A stretch of DNA of 64,000 nt from Ascarosepion bandense (taxonomy: Eukaryota > Mollusca > Cephalopoda > Sepiida > Sepiidae). This document shows positions 43,480-55,590 of the stretch, piece by piece (position 1 is the first letter of the stretch; every line of letters starts with the position of its first letter). The notes beneath the pieces are model-generated. The model was not told the DNA's origin. It saw only the letters and a program-made list of their open reading frames with translations, and did no database searches. The DNA lies in assembly GCA_037127315.1 (NCBI GenBank), contig JBBBDQ010000420.1, positions 3,940,001 through 4,004,000 on the forward strand, read 5' to 3'. A program made the position numbers and the translations under genes.

Positions 43480-43790
43480 ATCTAAACTTATTTATGAATG
43501 GAAATTTTTCTGTGGGTGTGTGTGTGTGTTCGTTACCTATAGACTCCGAAACGGCTGAACCGATTTTCTTGAAAATTTACACAGTTGTATTATAAGCATC
43601 TGCGAGTGTTCTTAGCTAGGTTTTGTGTTGAGGTACCCTAGATAAATACCGAAAATCGATAATCGAAAAAATCGGGTTATAGAAGGAGTGGTCCGATTTT
43701 AATCAAATTTGATACACTCATAGACAAGGACATAAGAAATGATATTCAGAAGTTTCAAGGTTGCAGTTCTTACAATAGTGCAGAAAATTG

Positions 43791-43856
<66 letters not shown>

Positions 43857-44246
43857 AAAGGTAAGATGTTTGTGTGTGCGTCTGTTTATATGCCTGTATG
43901 TCTATATTTTTTTCAGCCCTTTAATTTTAGTTTTTGCTTCGGGTTTGGCTCTAAGTAGGTATGATTGCAGTTTTAGTCTTAGCCATGATACCATTTACTC
44001 AGAGGACTTATTTAGCCTTCAAAATTCAGTTTACGACGAAAAAAACTTATTTGATATCGATACCAGGAAATCAAAATTTGACTTACATCCATTCATTTTT
44101 CTTTCAGTCTACAGTTTCGCTTTAACTGGAAACAACTATTGCTTTTTAATCTTTTGTGCCAACGTCCACAGAGTCTGAGCTCCAGGACCACGGATTAGTT
44201 TTAAAGCTTCCATTACACCCAAGCAACGCCGGGCTATACTGCTAGT
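43480..44246 (-). repeat. Interspersed element, TAGCAGTATAG family, copy 3
   Basis: Full-length on the minus strand, from TATCTAAACTTATTTATGAA to CTATACTGCTAGT. At the fixed internal site the (TA)n has grown to about 59 bp (43793-43851). Confidence 0.8.
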
Positions 44247-45106
44247 GGTATCATAAAAAGAATGAGAAAACATATTTGGTTAAATATCTTTGTCCCTCTC
44301 TCCCCCTTTCACCCCACCTCTCTCTCTCTCTAAACTAAAAATCCGAAAGCATAAAACTAGAAATCCGGAGGCGAATACGGAATAGCTAAAGAAGCCTTAA
44401 AAAGCTAAGTAAAAGATTAAAAAAATAGAAAAGTGCTGAACTGTTATTTAATATCAATCTTACTTTAGTAGGGAATTAGGAACAAATCTCTCAAATGAAG
44501 AAAAGACTTGAGGCAACAGATTTGTGGGTCTATACAAGATTTCTGAGAATACCATGAACGAAACATGTTAGCAATGAGAAAATTTTAAGAAAAAGGGAAA
44601 GTAAAAGTAAACATACACCTAGAATCAGAAAGAAACAGTTGAAATTTCTGAAGCATATAATAAGAAAAGACGGCTTGGATAATTTGATACTCACAGGGTA
44701 AGCGAAACAGAAAAAAAGACAGAGAGCAACCTACCTATTAAGGTTGGTAGCAGTGGCGATTTCACGAGGCTGGGAGAAGGGGCGAAGGCATCCCCCCAAC
44801 CCAGAATTTTGACTGGCCTCCTCGTTTGCACCCCAGCTCACTTTTATAAGCTTCAAAATTTATGAAACTGATCAGTCTCTGATTTTGTTTTCATCACTTT
44901 TCGCTTTGTCTTATCTTTTTCAGATAACTTTTTAAGGACACATACCAGTTTGAAAGAAAAACAAACAAAATAAAACAACCAGATTTGATATTGTTTTGAA
45001 ATTAATCTCTTTGGGTTCCAACAGCTTGAGAGTGGAAAAGAGGACAAGAATAAATTAGAACTCCACTATTATAAATGAAAAGTTATTCGGTTTAATTTAG
45101 TCAAGT
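44247..45106. other. Spacer, nothing assigned
   Basis: No signature recognised. Confidence 0.45.
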
Positions 45107-45446
45107 CGCGCAAATACCCTTGGGAAAGCTATTAATCCGTCTCTTCCTTCCAGTTATGGGTTAAATAACAGGACAGATTGGGTTCTATAGTCTTGGCTGG
45201 CAACCAGGCTACCGCAGAAAGCAAGGGCAACCTACTGTGGGATAATATTCTGCCCAGACAGTCATGTCTCGAAAGAGACATGATCGCCCAAGCGTGTATC
45301 ACGTATGACACTAAACTGACTGATTGATCTACTTCTTGATATTTCATTGCATTCATAAGTGAATGCAATGAATTCGGCTGGAATTCGAACTCGGCTCCCC
45401 GATTTCTCGTTCCGAGCCGATATCCAATGCACCACAACGCACATAG
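45107..45446. repeat. tRNA-derived SINE, family A, internally inverted
   Basis: The tail half (45107-45325) is in plus orientation, but the head half (45355-45446) is in minus orientation. The two halves break at the same point of the SINE (the GCGCAAATACCC / AAGTGAATGCAATG junction), so together they hold one SINE with its head inverted. Confidence 0.8.
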
Positions 45447-45754
45447 GTATTTATAAAATGTTTCTAAATACGATACAAGGTTTCCGCTGCATGTAGTATT
45501 CTTCAGTTATTATTTATTCGATTTCCTGTCGGGATTTCACTTCTCGTACATTCAATTAATGTTTGAATCTTATAAAAACCTCCGATGTTGCCAAAACTTT
45601 TCTTTTTTTTACCAATGTTCCCTCAACACAAGACCCAAGAGCCACTCAAGGTAAAGCACTATTGTGTGAAGTTGTATTACTGTAAGAACGATAGTAAGAA
45701 AGACAGCTAATTCTAGGCTTGAAGAGGTCAATATTTGATTTGCAAGTACCATTT

Positions 45755-45980
45755 TAGAGATCAGGCGGGGAGGTTAGAGCTAAGTCAGATTTTAGAAGAA
45801 ACCGGAAATCTAATCCTAAAAAGGAAACAAGGAATAAACCTTTAATTCTGTAAAAAAAGACCGGGGAAAAGTGTGAACCGGACGATAGGCAAACCCATCT
45901 ACTCCTATTGAGAGAGGAAAAATAATAACAATTTCTGAATATAATTTCAGATTTCAGGTAGAAATATCAGAAGTCTAGAG
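45755..45980 (-). repeat. LINE family A 3' region
   Basis: Minus-strand version of the AAACAGGAAACAAGGGATGA / GTGTGAACCGGGCGAT repeat seen at 30.8-31.2 kb, one unit, diverged. Confidence 0.6.
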
Positions 45981-46745
45981 TTGGAAGAAACGAAAACCCA
46001 ATCAACATTTATTTGACATTTGTAGACAACTAAACCCAAAGCATGTATGGAAATTTAATTTATTTTAATAATAGAAAATATTTGAAGAAACACAGATGGT
46101 ATTATAATTTTTTTCTCGAACATTGTTTTTAATTTGGTTATACTTACCACATTTTAATTTATTTAACCCATGATTTGGCAAGATAGAAAGATTTCACAAG
46201 CTCTGAACGAAAGCGTCGAGATATTCGTCATTATGGGGCTTGTTTCTAGAACGTTATCTTCATGATTCAGACATAAAACAAAACATATTTAGAAGGTTAA
46301 AAAACGAAAGCTATCGCCATTAAGGCATGACATCAAACGGCAAGGCAAATGCTAATAGAGAGTAACTAACTATATTTGTTTTCTTTCTTTCTCTGATCTA
46401 TCAATACAAATTCATTTTAGTTTCATTCCTTGTCGATTTTCTTTCCTTCCATTGGCCAAATATCGTTCATGCCCCACTGAACACAAAAAAATGCTCCGCT
46501 CTTGTGATGTGTGAAATGCTTATGGGGTTTGCTTGCTCCACTACACGCTATAACCTGAGATTCAAGCCCCGAATACAGGCATAAAAAATAGAACAGAAAC
46601 TTAAACACACATTCGCACACATACAATACTAGCATGTGTATACGTATTCAGGCATATACAATATGCCTATATTTTCTAGTTGCTGTCGGTCGTTAAAATA
46701 CTAGTTTTCTTGTATTTTTGCCATTACGAAGATAGCCTAAAATAA

Positions 46746-46749
<4 letters not shown>
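45981..46749. other. Spacer, nothing assigned
   Basis: No signature recognised. Confidence 0.45.

Positions 46750-46793
<44 letters not shown>
46750..46793. repeat. (TA)n microsatellite
   Basis: About 22 TA units. Confidence 0.97.
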
Positions 46794-46795
<2 letters not shown>

Positions 46796-48043
46796 TCTGT
46801 ATTTCTAAGAAGTATTTATATTTTTTGGTTATTTTACTTTTTTTTGTTTCTGTGTTAGATATCAGAAAGATTTATGATACTTCTTGTGCGCGGTAAAAAA
46901 GCATCTGGAATTTGTTGATACAGACCAGCACAAACAGATTTCTTTTCTTTTTTGTTTTTGGTCTAACTAATTTGTTGGAAACGGCCAAATTCTGAACAGC
47001 GATTGCAAAACAAATGCTACTTTTTGGACTTATTATATCCCCGATAGTAGCATCAGGAAAAGTTGATAAAGAAATAACATTTTTTTTTTCACCATTTTTT
47101 TTAAATTCTTCAAGCAATGCTTTCATTGATGTTTTGAAAATGTTTCCTTTCATTTTTTTCCATTTGTCTGTTTTTTGTCAGACAGTGCGGAAAGAAGCGA
47201 AATGGGATGTAAAAGCATAAATAGAATAGGGCAAACTTTTTCATCTTAACTTTCGGTCATCGTTAAGTGGGTAGAATTTTAGCTGTTAACCAATTTTTTT
47301 TTTACTGCCTTGGGATGAGCTTTAGAAATCAAACCAAAAATAGCAAACATGGCATATCTCTCTTCCTAAAACAAACAAACAAACAAAAAAAAGAAAATAT
47401 ATGGACATTATTTCAATGGAAGTCACTCATTGACGAAGACATCACAAAGCAAATTTGTGTCGATTTTGAAGAAAACATTGGTTTTGCTTAATAAAACTGA
47501 CATTGTGAATATCGTTAAGTATCCACACCTTCAGTCGTTCTACCATAGGGCCTTCTTCAGATGTCTGCCACCTTAACTGAATTCTTATCGGAATTCTGAA
47601 AGAAAAGAAGTTATTTAATCTATGAGTATAGAGGAGAGCTGTTAATATTCAATAGTCTTATTCACTTCGTGTCGCGTGTCTGTTTAAAAAATCAAACATT
47701 AAACAATTTTTTAAATTTTACACAAAGACAAACTGGAATATATTTTACTCAGGAAATTTTTGCGTCAATATTTTCTGTCCTTGACTGAAAACAAATAACA
47801 GTAGCTTCTGAGAACCCTCCGCAGTATTCTTTCAATATTTCTCTTGTATGAATAGTTTCAGTTCTTTCATAGATTTCACATTCTGTAAATCTTTTGCAAG
47901 AATTTTCTGGACGTTTCTAAAGGCTACCGTAATGATAAATGCAGTCATCGCCTTCAGAGTCCATAATTAATTTTGGTTCTTACATACTTCCGTTTTTTTA
48001 CTGTTTGTCAAACTCTGTGCAAGACTGCAGCTGTTACATCTAG

Positions 48044-48044
<1 letters not shown>
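46794..48044. other. Spacer, little assigned
   Basis: A 93-codon minus frame (46872-47153) is open but unrecognised. Near 47530-47585 the minus strand has ATCTGAAGAAGGCCCTATGG and then GAACGACTGAAGG, resembling a PLE-type hammerhead remnant. Confidence 0.35.

Positions 48045-48096
<52 letters not shown>
48045..48096. repeat. (TA)n microsatellite
   Basis: About 26 TA units. Confidence 0.97.
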
Positions 48097-48099
<3 letters not shown>

Positions 48100-48129
48100 T
48101 TTGGTCATAATTAAGTTAGTCACAAATTA

Positions 48130-49015
48130 ATTACAAATCAAAATGTTCGTTCATCCAGTTTAACACAGTGGATTATTACTCTTCAGTTTCAAAAGACTTA
48201 TTCACTTTAACTCTGGATTTTACCAAGGAATATTCTAACCTCACAAATGAGAAAAGAAATAACATATTAAACTTCAAACAATCGATTCTTATCCACAACA
48301 ATGAACAGTGGACAAAGACAAATTCCAAGGATTTATTCGACATTAATATGGGATCATTGAGATCTGCAGAATCATCGGATCTTGTAGGTCTGTTTATTTT
48401 GTACATTCTAACTGCTCATTATTTTGTACAGTCTAACTGCACATGTTGATATAGCTGATATTGGGTTATATATAAACGATGGTCTCATGATTGTCTATAA
48501 TTCTACAAACTCTAAAGTAGATAAAGTTCGTAAATTAATACAAAAATAAAAAAAATAGTTCTAAAATAATAATACAAAATAGCGTAAATAGCTACCTTCC
48601 GAGATGCTACTCTATATTTAGTTAATAACGCATACTTACCCTGCATAAAATATAATGCTAACTCTATTTACATAAATCCTAAGTCAAATCACCAACCAAC
48701 TATTATTAAACACATACTATACTCTGCTAAACATGGAATAAACAACAATTCCTCAACTGAAGACAATTTTTATAAACACAGTCAATATTATAATGCTGCC
48801 CTAAATGACAGCGGCTAAAAATGCAATAACATTAAATATTATGAGCAAAATAATAATAATAATAATAGAAATAATAATCATAATAAAAATATAAACATAA
48901 TTTAATTCACACCACGATTTAACCAAATGGTTAATATTAATTTCGCCAAAAAAATTCTTAATCTAGTCCAAAAACACTTCCCAATTAATAACCCCTTACG
49001 AAATTTGTAATAAAA
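48130..49015 (+). pseudogene. Reverse-transcriptase relic of unassigned class
   Basis: Reads DYYSSVSKDLFTLTLDFTKE, then SILIHNNEQW and FDINMGSLRSAESSDLVGL. After a frame change it has GLYINDG where a GLYxDDG catalytic motif would be (first Asp lost). Later come LPCIKYNANSIYINPKSNHQ, NAALNDSG and KILNLVQKHFP. This order recalls RTs with a DFYPSI, GLYRDDG and SNHPP series known from invertebrate retroelements. Class is uncertain, but a PLE-related origin is possible because xxSNHP is also a PLE motif. Several stops make it dead. Confidence 0.55.
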
Positions 49016-49132
49016 ATACACTGAAACTTATTTATAGCTGCACTGATGATTTTCTTCGGAGTCCATAAATCATTTTTGTTCTCACTCACATACGCTAATT
49101 GTCTGTCAAATTCACAATGTGCAATAATGTAG

Positions 49133-49172
<40 letters not shown>

Positions 49173-49642
49173 TTTAGTCGCGATGATGGTCAGTGCCAAA
49201 ATAGCTATTTTTTCAGTAATTAACTGTAAAATGTTTCGGCAAGTAGTTAGTCTGTTTTAACGCGTGTAGTAGTGAGTTAACTGAGAAGTGTTTTGTTTAG
49301 CAACATCAGGATACTGATATCCTGAGCAGGTAGACGTGATTTTTGCATAGGGCCGCACGAATGGTAGAGGATGTTTTGCAGCATGGCGTATCAGATTGCA
49401 TTTCCTGGCCGAAGGCAGCCGATCCATCCAATCTTTGTTGCTGTTAAGCGTCGCATTGATAAGACAGGATATGTGTCACTACAAAATATGGTAATATGTA
49501 TTTTGGAATTGTCTCTTAGTTATGTACATTTAACAGGGTCCACCCTAAACTTTTAACTCAAAAACGAAGGTTTGCGGGCATCTCTTTATATGAACCTTTG
49601 TTCCTGTTAAATGTCTTGACGTCACTCCAAAATTTATTAAAG
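49016..49642. other. Spacer with a (TA)n array at 49138-49169
   Basis: Apart from the TA tract nothing is assigned. 49330-49560 has moderate coding-like composition but stops in all frames. Confidence 0.4.
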
Positions 49643-49666
49643 TATATATATATATATATATATATA
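49643..49666. repeat. (TA)n microsatellite
   Basis: 12 TA units. Confidence 0.95.
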
Positions 49667-49667
49667 A

Positions 49668-49830
49668 GAGGTTAGATATACCTATCGCCCGGTTCATTCA
49701 CATTCTTTTACTCCGCCTAGTGAAAAGGAGTAGTGATATATACACCATTTCATCATTAGTATTGGATTCCCATTTTTTTTAACGACCTTCTCATTTCTTT
49801 CAATCCCAGTAAGTTTTTGCATCTTTTCCT
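49668..49830 (+). repeat. LINE family A 3' region
   Basis: TATCGCCCGGTTCATTCACA and the following GGAGTA words match the 3' repeat units at 62.3 and 31 kb. Confidence 0.5.
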
Positions 49831-49846
49831 TGCTTCATTTGAACTG

Positions 49847-49849
<3 letters not shown>

Positions 49850-49898
<49 letters not shown>
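49850..49898. repeat. (TA)n microsatellite
   Basis: About 24 TA units. Confidence 0.97.
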
Positions 49899-49899
<1 letters not shown>

Positions 49900-50215
49900 G
49901 TGGAGAAATTTGTCACTTACCTGAGCAGAGTTATTCTAATTTCGAAGTTTCGTGACGGTATTCTGCTTTTGATTCTTCTGTTGCTGCTTCCAAGTTTTTT
50001 CCTTATTTATATAAAGCTTGGTGTAATTTGATATCTTTGTATGTAAGTGGTTCTACAGATGTTTAATTGGTTTTTATTGTGTTGACTTGTATGTCTGCTT
50101 AATTATTTTATTATGAGGTGACGTCTTCTTGTCATTTTGTTGACCTCTTTTATTATTGCACTGACCTATTTTTAGCATGTTAATATATGTGACCGTTTAA
50201 AAATTTTATATATAT
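49899..50215. mobile_element. Fold-back family 2, single arm
   Basis: GAGAAATTTGTCACTTACCT...GAGCAGAG matches the left arm at 41876. On the minus strand CACGAAACTTCGAAAT is the 3' half of the family 2 hammerhead. Confidence 0.5.
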
Positions 50216-50220
50216 TATAC

Positions 50221-50300
50221 ATACACACACACACACACTCACACATAAACGCAAACACACATATGCACACACTCACACACACAAATATATATATATATAC
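50221..50300. repeat. (CA)n-rich tract
   Basis: Irregular CA repeats ending in a short TA run. Confidence 0.9.
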
Positions 50301-50339
50301 AAGAGTATCAGCCTAAAGAATATTTGTGTGAAGTTTGGT

Positions 50340-50415
50340 GAGAATCGGATAAAAATTGTGAATTTGTATAAAGGATATACAGACAGATAAACAAACACAC
50401 ACACAAACATCTTGC

Positions 50416-50453
<38 letters not shown>

Positions 50454-50783
50454 CGATTTTCTGCACTATTGTAAGATCTGCAACCTTGAAAGTTCTGAAT
50501 ATCGTTTCTTATGTTTCTGTCTATGAGTGTATCCAATTTGATTAAAATCGGACCACTCTTTCTACCACCCAATTTTTTCGATTATCGATTCTCAATATTT
50601 ATCTGGTTTACCTCTACACAAAACTTAGCTAAGAACACTCGCAGATGTTTATAGTACAACTGTGTAAATTTTCAAGAAAATCGGTTCAGCTATTTCGAAG
50701 TCTATAGGTAACGAACACATGCGCACAGACAGACACACACACATACACGCGCACAGAGACAAAGTTCCATTTATAAATAAGTT

Positions 50784-50786
<3 letters not shown>
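50340..50786 (+). repeat. Interspersed element, TAGCAGTATAG family, copy 4, 5'-truncated
   Basis: Right part present from the AACATCTTGCC landmark; (TA)n at the fixed internal site (50420-50451), and end TATAAATAAGTTTAAAT. Confidence 0.7.
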
Positions 50787-50836
<50 letters not shown>

Positions 50837-51117
50837 ATATATATGTATGTATATATGTATATATATGTTTGTATGCATATATGTATATATATATATATGG
50901 ATGTATATATATGTATATATACATGTATGTATATATATATATGTATCTATATATGTATATATACGTGTATGTATTTATATATATATATATATGTATATAT
51001 ATATGTATGTATATATATATGTATGTACATATACATTTATATATGTATATATATATATATATATATATTTCTATGTATATATATATATATGCATATATAT
51101 ATATATATTTGTATATA
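50786..51117. repeat. Long (TA)n/(TATG)n low-complexity array
   Basis: About 330 bases of TA and TATG/TATC words. Several long frames of Ile-Tyr repeats run through it and are not genes. Confidence 0.97.
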
Positions 51118-52369
51118 GCAGAATCAAACAAATGAAAACATTTAAATTATCTAAGAAGTTTTTTTTAACAGCGGACAAAAAAATGTGACAATGAAATCCT
51201 AAGGTGAATTGGGATAAAGAGTAGATCCCTTTAAAAATCTAAACAAATTATTAAGAAACTTTTGTTAAAAATAAAAAATAATTAAGTGATATCTGTCCTC
51301 CAATATAACAGTGAACGAAAAAGTGAGTCACAACAGATATACGGTTGTACAGAAGGATACTGAGGATATCTTGAACTGAACACGTGACCAATACCGAAAT
51401 TTTAATGAAACGAAAAGGATATATGTAACATAGCATAGATACGACTGGAAGGTCCAGGGAACGTAATGAGGTAAAAAGGGCATTTTTTCGTACATAAGGA
51501 ATCAGCGTAACCGAGCCGGAGTAAATGGTTTTCAGTAACAAGACGAGGAGAAAAAAGGAACACTTAATACAGAACAGGAAATTGTCGAGAGCCATAATCG
51601 TTTATGTCCTTTGAATAAAATGTACATTGAATAAAATCATTTTGTGGCTAATCATGAAATAAAACACTTTGGATGTGTATATACATTTCCCTTTTGCGTA
51701 CATTGTAGTCTTCTTGCCTGGAAGCTCTTAATTGAACAAGAAGGTGGCCATTTTCACTATGCTCTTGTTAACCCGGAATGGAATGTGTTTATTAATTACT
51801 GGCTTTGATCATAAGATCTCTATGTCAATCTCTAGTATTATCTTAACAAGACTCATGACACAGAAACCACTCCAGAACAAGACGGATATCGTTTAAAGAT
51901 GGTGAGTCACTGTTTATTTCTTAATTTTAATCTTCAAAGCCAACTAACGCATTCATCGTTAATGGGAAATAATTAATATTTTATAGAATTTCAAGTTAGA
52001 AAAAGCGTTAATATAATTAACCAGCTTGTTAGATTTGCGGCGTAATGATAGTTGAAAAGATCCTCTTATCAAACAACAGCACACATTGCTGTAGTGCTAT
52101 GACGAGAACGGAGCCCATCTTAAATGGCAAGGTAACACAGCTGTCCACATATTTATGCAGGAAATATAAGTAAACCAAGGGAGGTAATTTCATAATGTTC
52201 TTGATAAAAAAAGCTTTGATTATTAATTTGTCTAAATGAACTACATTTAGTTCAAAATCTACAGAAAAGATATGAAAGAAACAAAAAATGTTCATATACT
52301 AGGTCAAGTGAAATGTCAAATAAATATTACAGTGTTATTTGATTTTAATTGTAAGAAGTTAACAGTCAG
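51118..52369. other. Spacer, little assigned
   Basis: 51251-51595 has, on the minus strand, words of the family B LINE C-terminal tail, very diverged (GATATCTTGAACTGAACACGTG). Otherwise nothing. Confidence 0.35.
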
Positions 52370-52797
52370 TAGTATAAGTCATTAGGCGATCATATCTCTT
52401 TCGATCCATGATTAACTCGGCAGAAGATTTTTCTCGCAGAAGTTGCCATTTCTCTCTAGGGTAAACTGGTTGCTAATCAAGACTTTAGAACCCAATCAGT
52501 CCTTCTATTTAGAAGAGATAGATCAATATATTTCCCAAGGTTATTTGTGCTTAAGCGAAAAGAACACATTTAATTGGAATTCGAACTCGGTTTGTAGTCA
52601 CAAAATAAAAGAATTGCATTTGCCGTGATAAAGTTTCTCAAAGGACGAAACGCGTCGGTGAAATAAGTTTTCATTTTATCTTTTGCGTATTTGCGCGTAA
52701 GTGAATGCAACGAATTCAGCTAGAATATGAACTCAGCTCTTCGAATTCTCCCTCTGAGCCGATATCCATTGCACCACACAATATTCATGCACATATA
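52370..52797 (-). repeat. tRNA-derived SINE, family A, split by a PLE-type relic
   Basis: A worn SINE occupies 52370-52588 and a second SINE head 52687-52790. Between them, 52589-52686 holds GGACGAAACGCGTCGG (about 52644), the 3' half of a PLE-type hammerhead: GAAA, palindromic ACGCGU and a GUC cleavage site. Its first core block is lost. Confidence 0.6.
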
Positions 52798-53072
52798 GTC
52801 AGTCAATTAAGTGCCATAGGTGAAACACGCTTGGGCGATCATGTCTCGAATGAGACATGACTGACTGGGCAGAAAATTATCCCGCAGTAGGTTGCCATTG
52901 CTTTCTGCGGTAGACTGGTTGACAGCCAAGACTATAGAACCCAATCTGTCTTGTTATTTAACCCATAACTGGAAGGAAAAGATGGATTAATACCTTTCCC
53001 AGGGGTATTTGCGCGTAAGTGAATGCAATGAATTCAGTTGGAATTCGAACTCGGCTCTCCGATTTCTCGCAC
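52798..53072 (-). repeat. tRNA-derived SINE, family A, nearly complete
   Basis: Tail AATTAAGTGCCATAGGTGAA at left; B-box region GAATTCGAACTCGG at right; the outermost head is missing. Confidence 0.85.
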
Positions 53073-53229
53073 ATATAGAATAGAAGCTTAAAAGTTTATC
53101 CAATCATCTCTCTCGCCCACACTCTCTCTCACTCTCTCTCTTATTTACTCTCTCTCACCTTCACTCTCTTTTTCTCTCTCTTTTAACATTCTTTCTATCT
53201 TCTTTTGTAATCACTATCTTCTTGTCTTT

Positions 53230-53231
<2 letters not shown>

Positions 53232-53279
<48 letters not shown>
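53232..53279. repeat. (TA)n microsatellite
   Basis: About 23 TA units after a CT-rich run. Confidence 0.97.
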
Positions 53280-53283
<4 letters not shown>

Positions 53284-53312
53284 TGCAAAAAAGGATAATC
53301 ATGTAGGTATAT

Positions 53313-53875
53313 ATATTTTTAATCATTTCACCCCAAGCAAAGCAGAACTGCATCTAATATTCAGGGGGTTACAATGAGAGAAAAGACTGGACACAGGAAA
53401 TATTGAGAAAAATATGAAAGATAAATAGGCTTCAAGAAGACAGGTGATGGTAAATGACACCCCATTTAAATATTTGGAGATTGCAGCTACGAGTAAAACA
53501 ACTAAACGAGACTTTCACTGCTGGGAAGTGCAAGAAAAGAAACTGTTGATGTAGAAGAAGCGCTTACATTTAACTATCTTAACGGTAAACTGATGGGACC
53601 TAGATGCCAATCTAGTAGCGCGTTTAAATTCATGTGGTCAGTGTACCAGGACAAAAATGTCATCAGAGCAGTTGCCATGAAAATATTTTTTAGAAAAGAC
53701 AGAGGTAATGGTAAGAAAGTGACTGAAGTCGAGATACCAAGTCAGGACCGATTTCATCGCAGATCCGTTTTGGGATTTGAGGACCTCGAGATGTATAGGA
53801 GGGGAACCCGACCAGATATGGCAACAGTATTCAATGCAGGGTTGAATGGCAGATTTCTAAATGTGTAAGATGTAT
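53313..53875 (-). mobile_element. LINE family A fragment, 5'-truncated
   Basis: Minus strand ends with the GGGGTGAAATGATTAAAA 3' end and carries the decayed reverse-transcriptase C-terminal tail (on the complement of 53520-53870), collinear with 25400-25850. Confidence 0.7.
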
Positions 53876-54138
53876 TCCAAAGAGAAAAATTTCTTGTTTA
53901 TATTTTTAATTCTTTTTTTACTTGTATATTCCCTCCCTTTTTTCTTCCTTCCTTTTTCATCCTAATTTCTAAAACGTTTTTTATCCAAGCCCTATCTCGT
54001 TTTATTGCTTTTCCATTTTGATACCATCCCAGTCTGCTTCAATTTCTTTCAATACTTCTCTTTAAACTTCTCACTCTCATCATCTTCATCATTACATTTT
54101 GTCTTTCATTTCGTAACTGATATTTTCTCTACTTCAAG

Positions 54139-54140
<2 letters not shown>

Positions 54141-54195
<55 letters not shown>
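54141..54195. repeat. (TC)n microsatellite
   Basis: About 27 TC units. Confidence 0.97.
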
Positions 54196-54197
<2 letters not shown>

Positions 54198-54590
54198 AGC
54201 AACGCTGTTATGAGTAATTACCGATGATATAAAGTATATTATATCTGCATGATTTTAAACGCAAACTAATAAATTTATTTTTGAAAAAAGAATTTATTCC
54301 GTGTCCTGTTCATTTTATTTACAGGAATTAATTTCATTAATCTCTTCAAAAAGTATTTAATTACCTATGCAGTCAGTGCTTCCTTAATTTTGTGCGTATC
54401 CTCATATAGTTTTGCCAAATTTGCAAACAGGTTATTTGGTCGAGGTGTCAAGCACCTATAAAAACAAGAAACTTCCTGTCTGTCTGTCTGTCTGTCACTC
54501 TCGCTCTCTCTTCTTTCTAGCATGCGGTAGAAGTGACAATGCCAGCTGGGGCCTCCACGGGTAGGGAGATATCTTTCCTTTTCGTAAATG

Positions 54591-54591
<1 letters not shown>

Positions 54592-54658
<67 letters not shown>
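54592..54658. repeat. (CA)n microsatellite
   Basis: About 33 CA units. Confidence 0.97.
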
Positions 54659-54659
<1 letters not shown>

Positions 54660-55319
54660 CCCTCGAAATTTTTCTAACTTGTAATGTCTTTCTTCTTTTG
54701 TATGACAACTCGTTTATTTTCTCTCTTTTTACTCAATTTTATGAAAATCAAAATATTAAATACATTCTTACTGAAATTTATCGATTTCCTTACACTCGTC
54801 ATTTACATGTGTTTGTCACTACTTTGAGTCTAACGAGTTGCAATGCCTTCGACAGGTTTTATGATACTGACCATGATCTTCAAGACGAACGAGGATATTA
54901 ATTTAGTGGCTTGCTTTATGTTGTTTATGGCCACAACAAACAAGTCTTCTACATTAGGCACATTTCTGGAACGTTGAATCACATTTACTTATTGCTAAAA
55001 ACGGATGGCCGTGATTAATTTGAAAACAGTGTAAATGACGTTTACCAGCTTTAATATTTGAAACTAATATAAAAAATGTACTTTCCGAAAGGGATCGAAC
55101 GTAAATATTTTTTGGATGATTTTGTGATGTCAAAACTACATTTAGATTAGTGAAATGCACATCTCTCGCCAGAACTTTCTAAAGCTCATATCTGCTAACT
55201 TTAGTTTTGCATACGAATGACGTAGCATAAAATTCACCCATGCCAACTCGAACGTGTACAGTTACTAAATAAAATGGTGATAGCAATAAAAATGATGTCT
55301 GATGGATCCAATTTCTTCA
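54659..55319. other. Spacer, nothing assigned
   Basis: No signature recognised. Confidence 0.45.
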
Positions 55320-55590
55320 TTCTATCAGTTAAATACCATAAGCGATACACGCTTGGGCGAAAATTTTCCCTCAGCAGCTTTCCATTATTTTCTGAGGAAG
55401 ACTGGTTGCCAACCAAGGCTAGAGAACTAAATCATATTTGATATTTAACCTATAGCTGGGGAGAGAAGATACGAATTAATAACTTTTTCAAAGGTATTTG
55501 CGCATAAATGAATGCAAAATATTCATATAGAATTCCATCTCTGCTCTCTCGTTTGGAGCCGATATCCACTGCACCGTAACGCACATCCAA
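55320..55590 (-). repeat. tRNA-derived SINE, family A
   Basis: Tail near 55325 (TAAATACCATAAGCGATACA), head at right (CCACTGCACCGTAACGCACAT). It abuts the 3' side of the RTE-like LINE. Confidence 0.8.

Noticed and set aside
46872..47153. 93-codon minus frame with plausible composition
   Set aside because: No similarity recognised, no splice or promoter support, Lys-rich in AT-rich DNA; could be chance.
50649..51188. Ile-Tyr-rich frames of 95-160 codons on both strands
   Set aside because: Translation of (TA)n/(TATG)n simple sequence.
54365..54901. Cys-Val and Thr-His repeat frames
   Set aside because: Translation of the (CA)n/(TG)n microsatellite.
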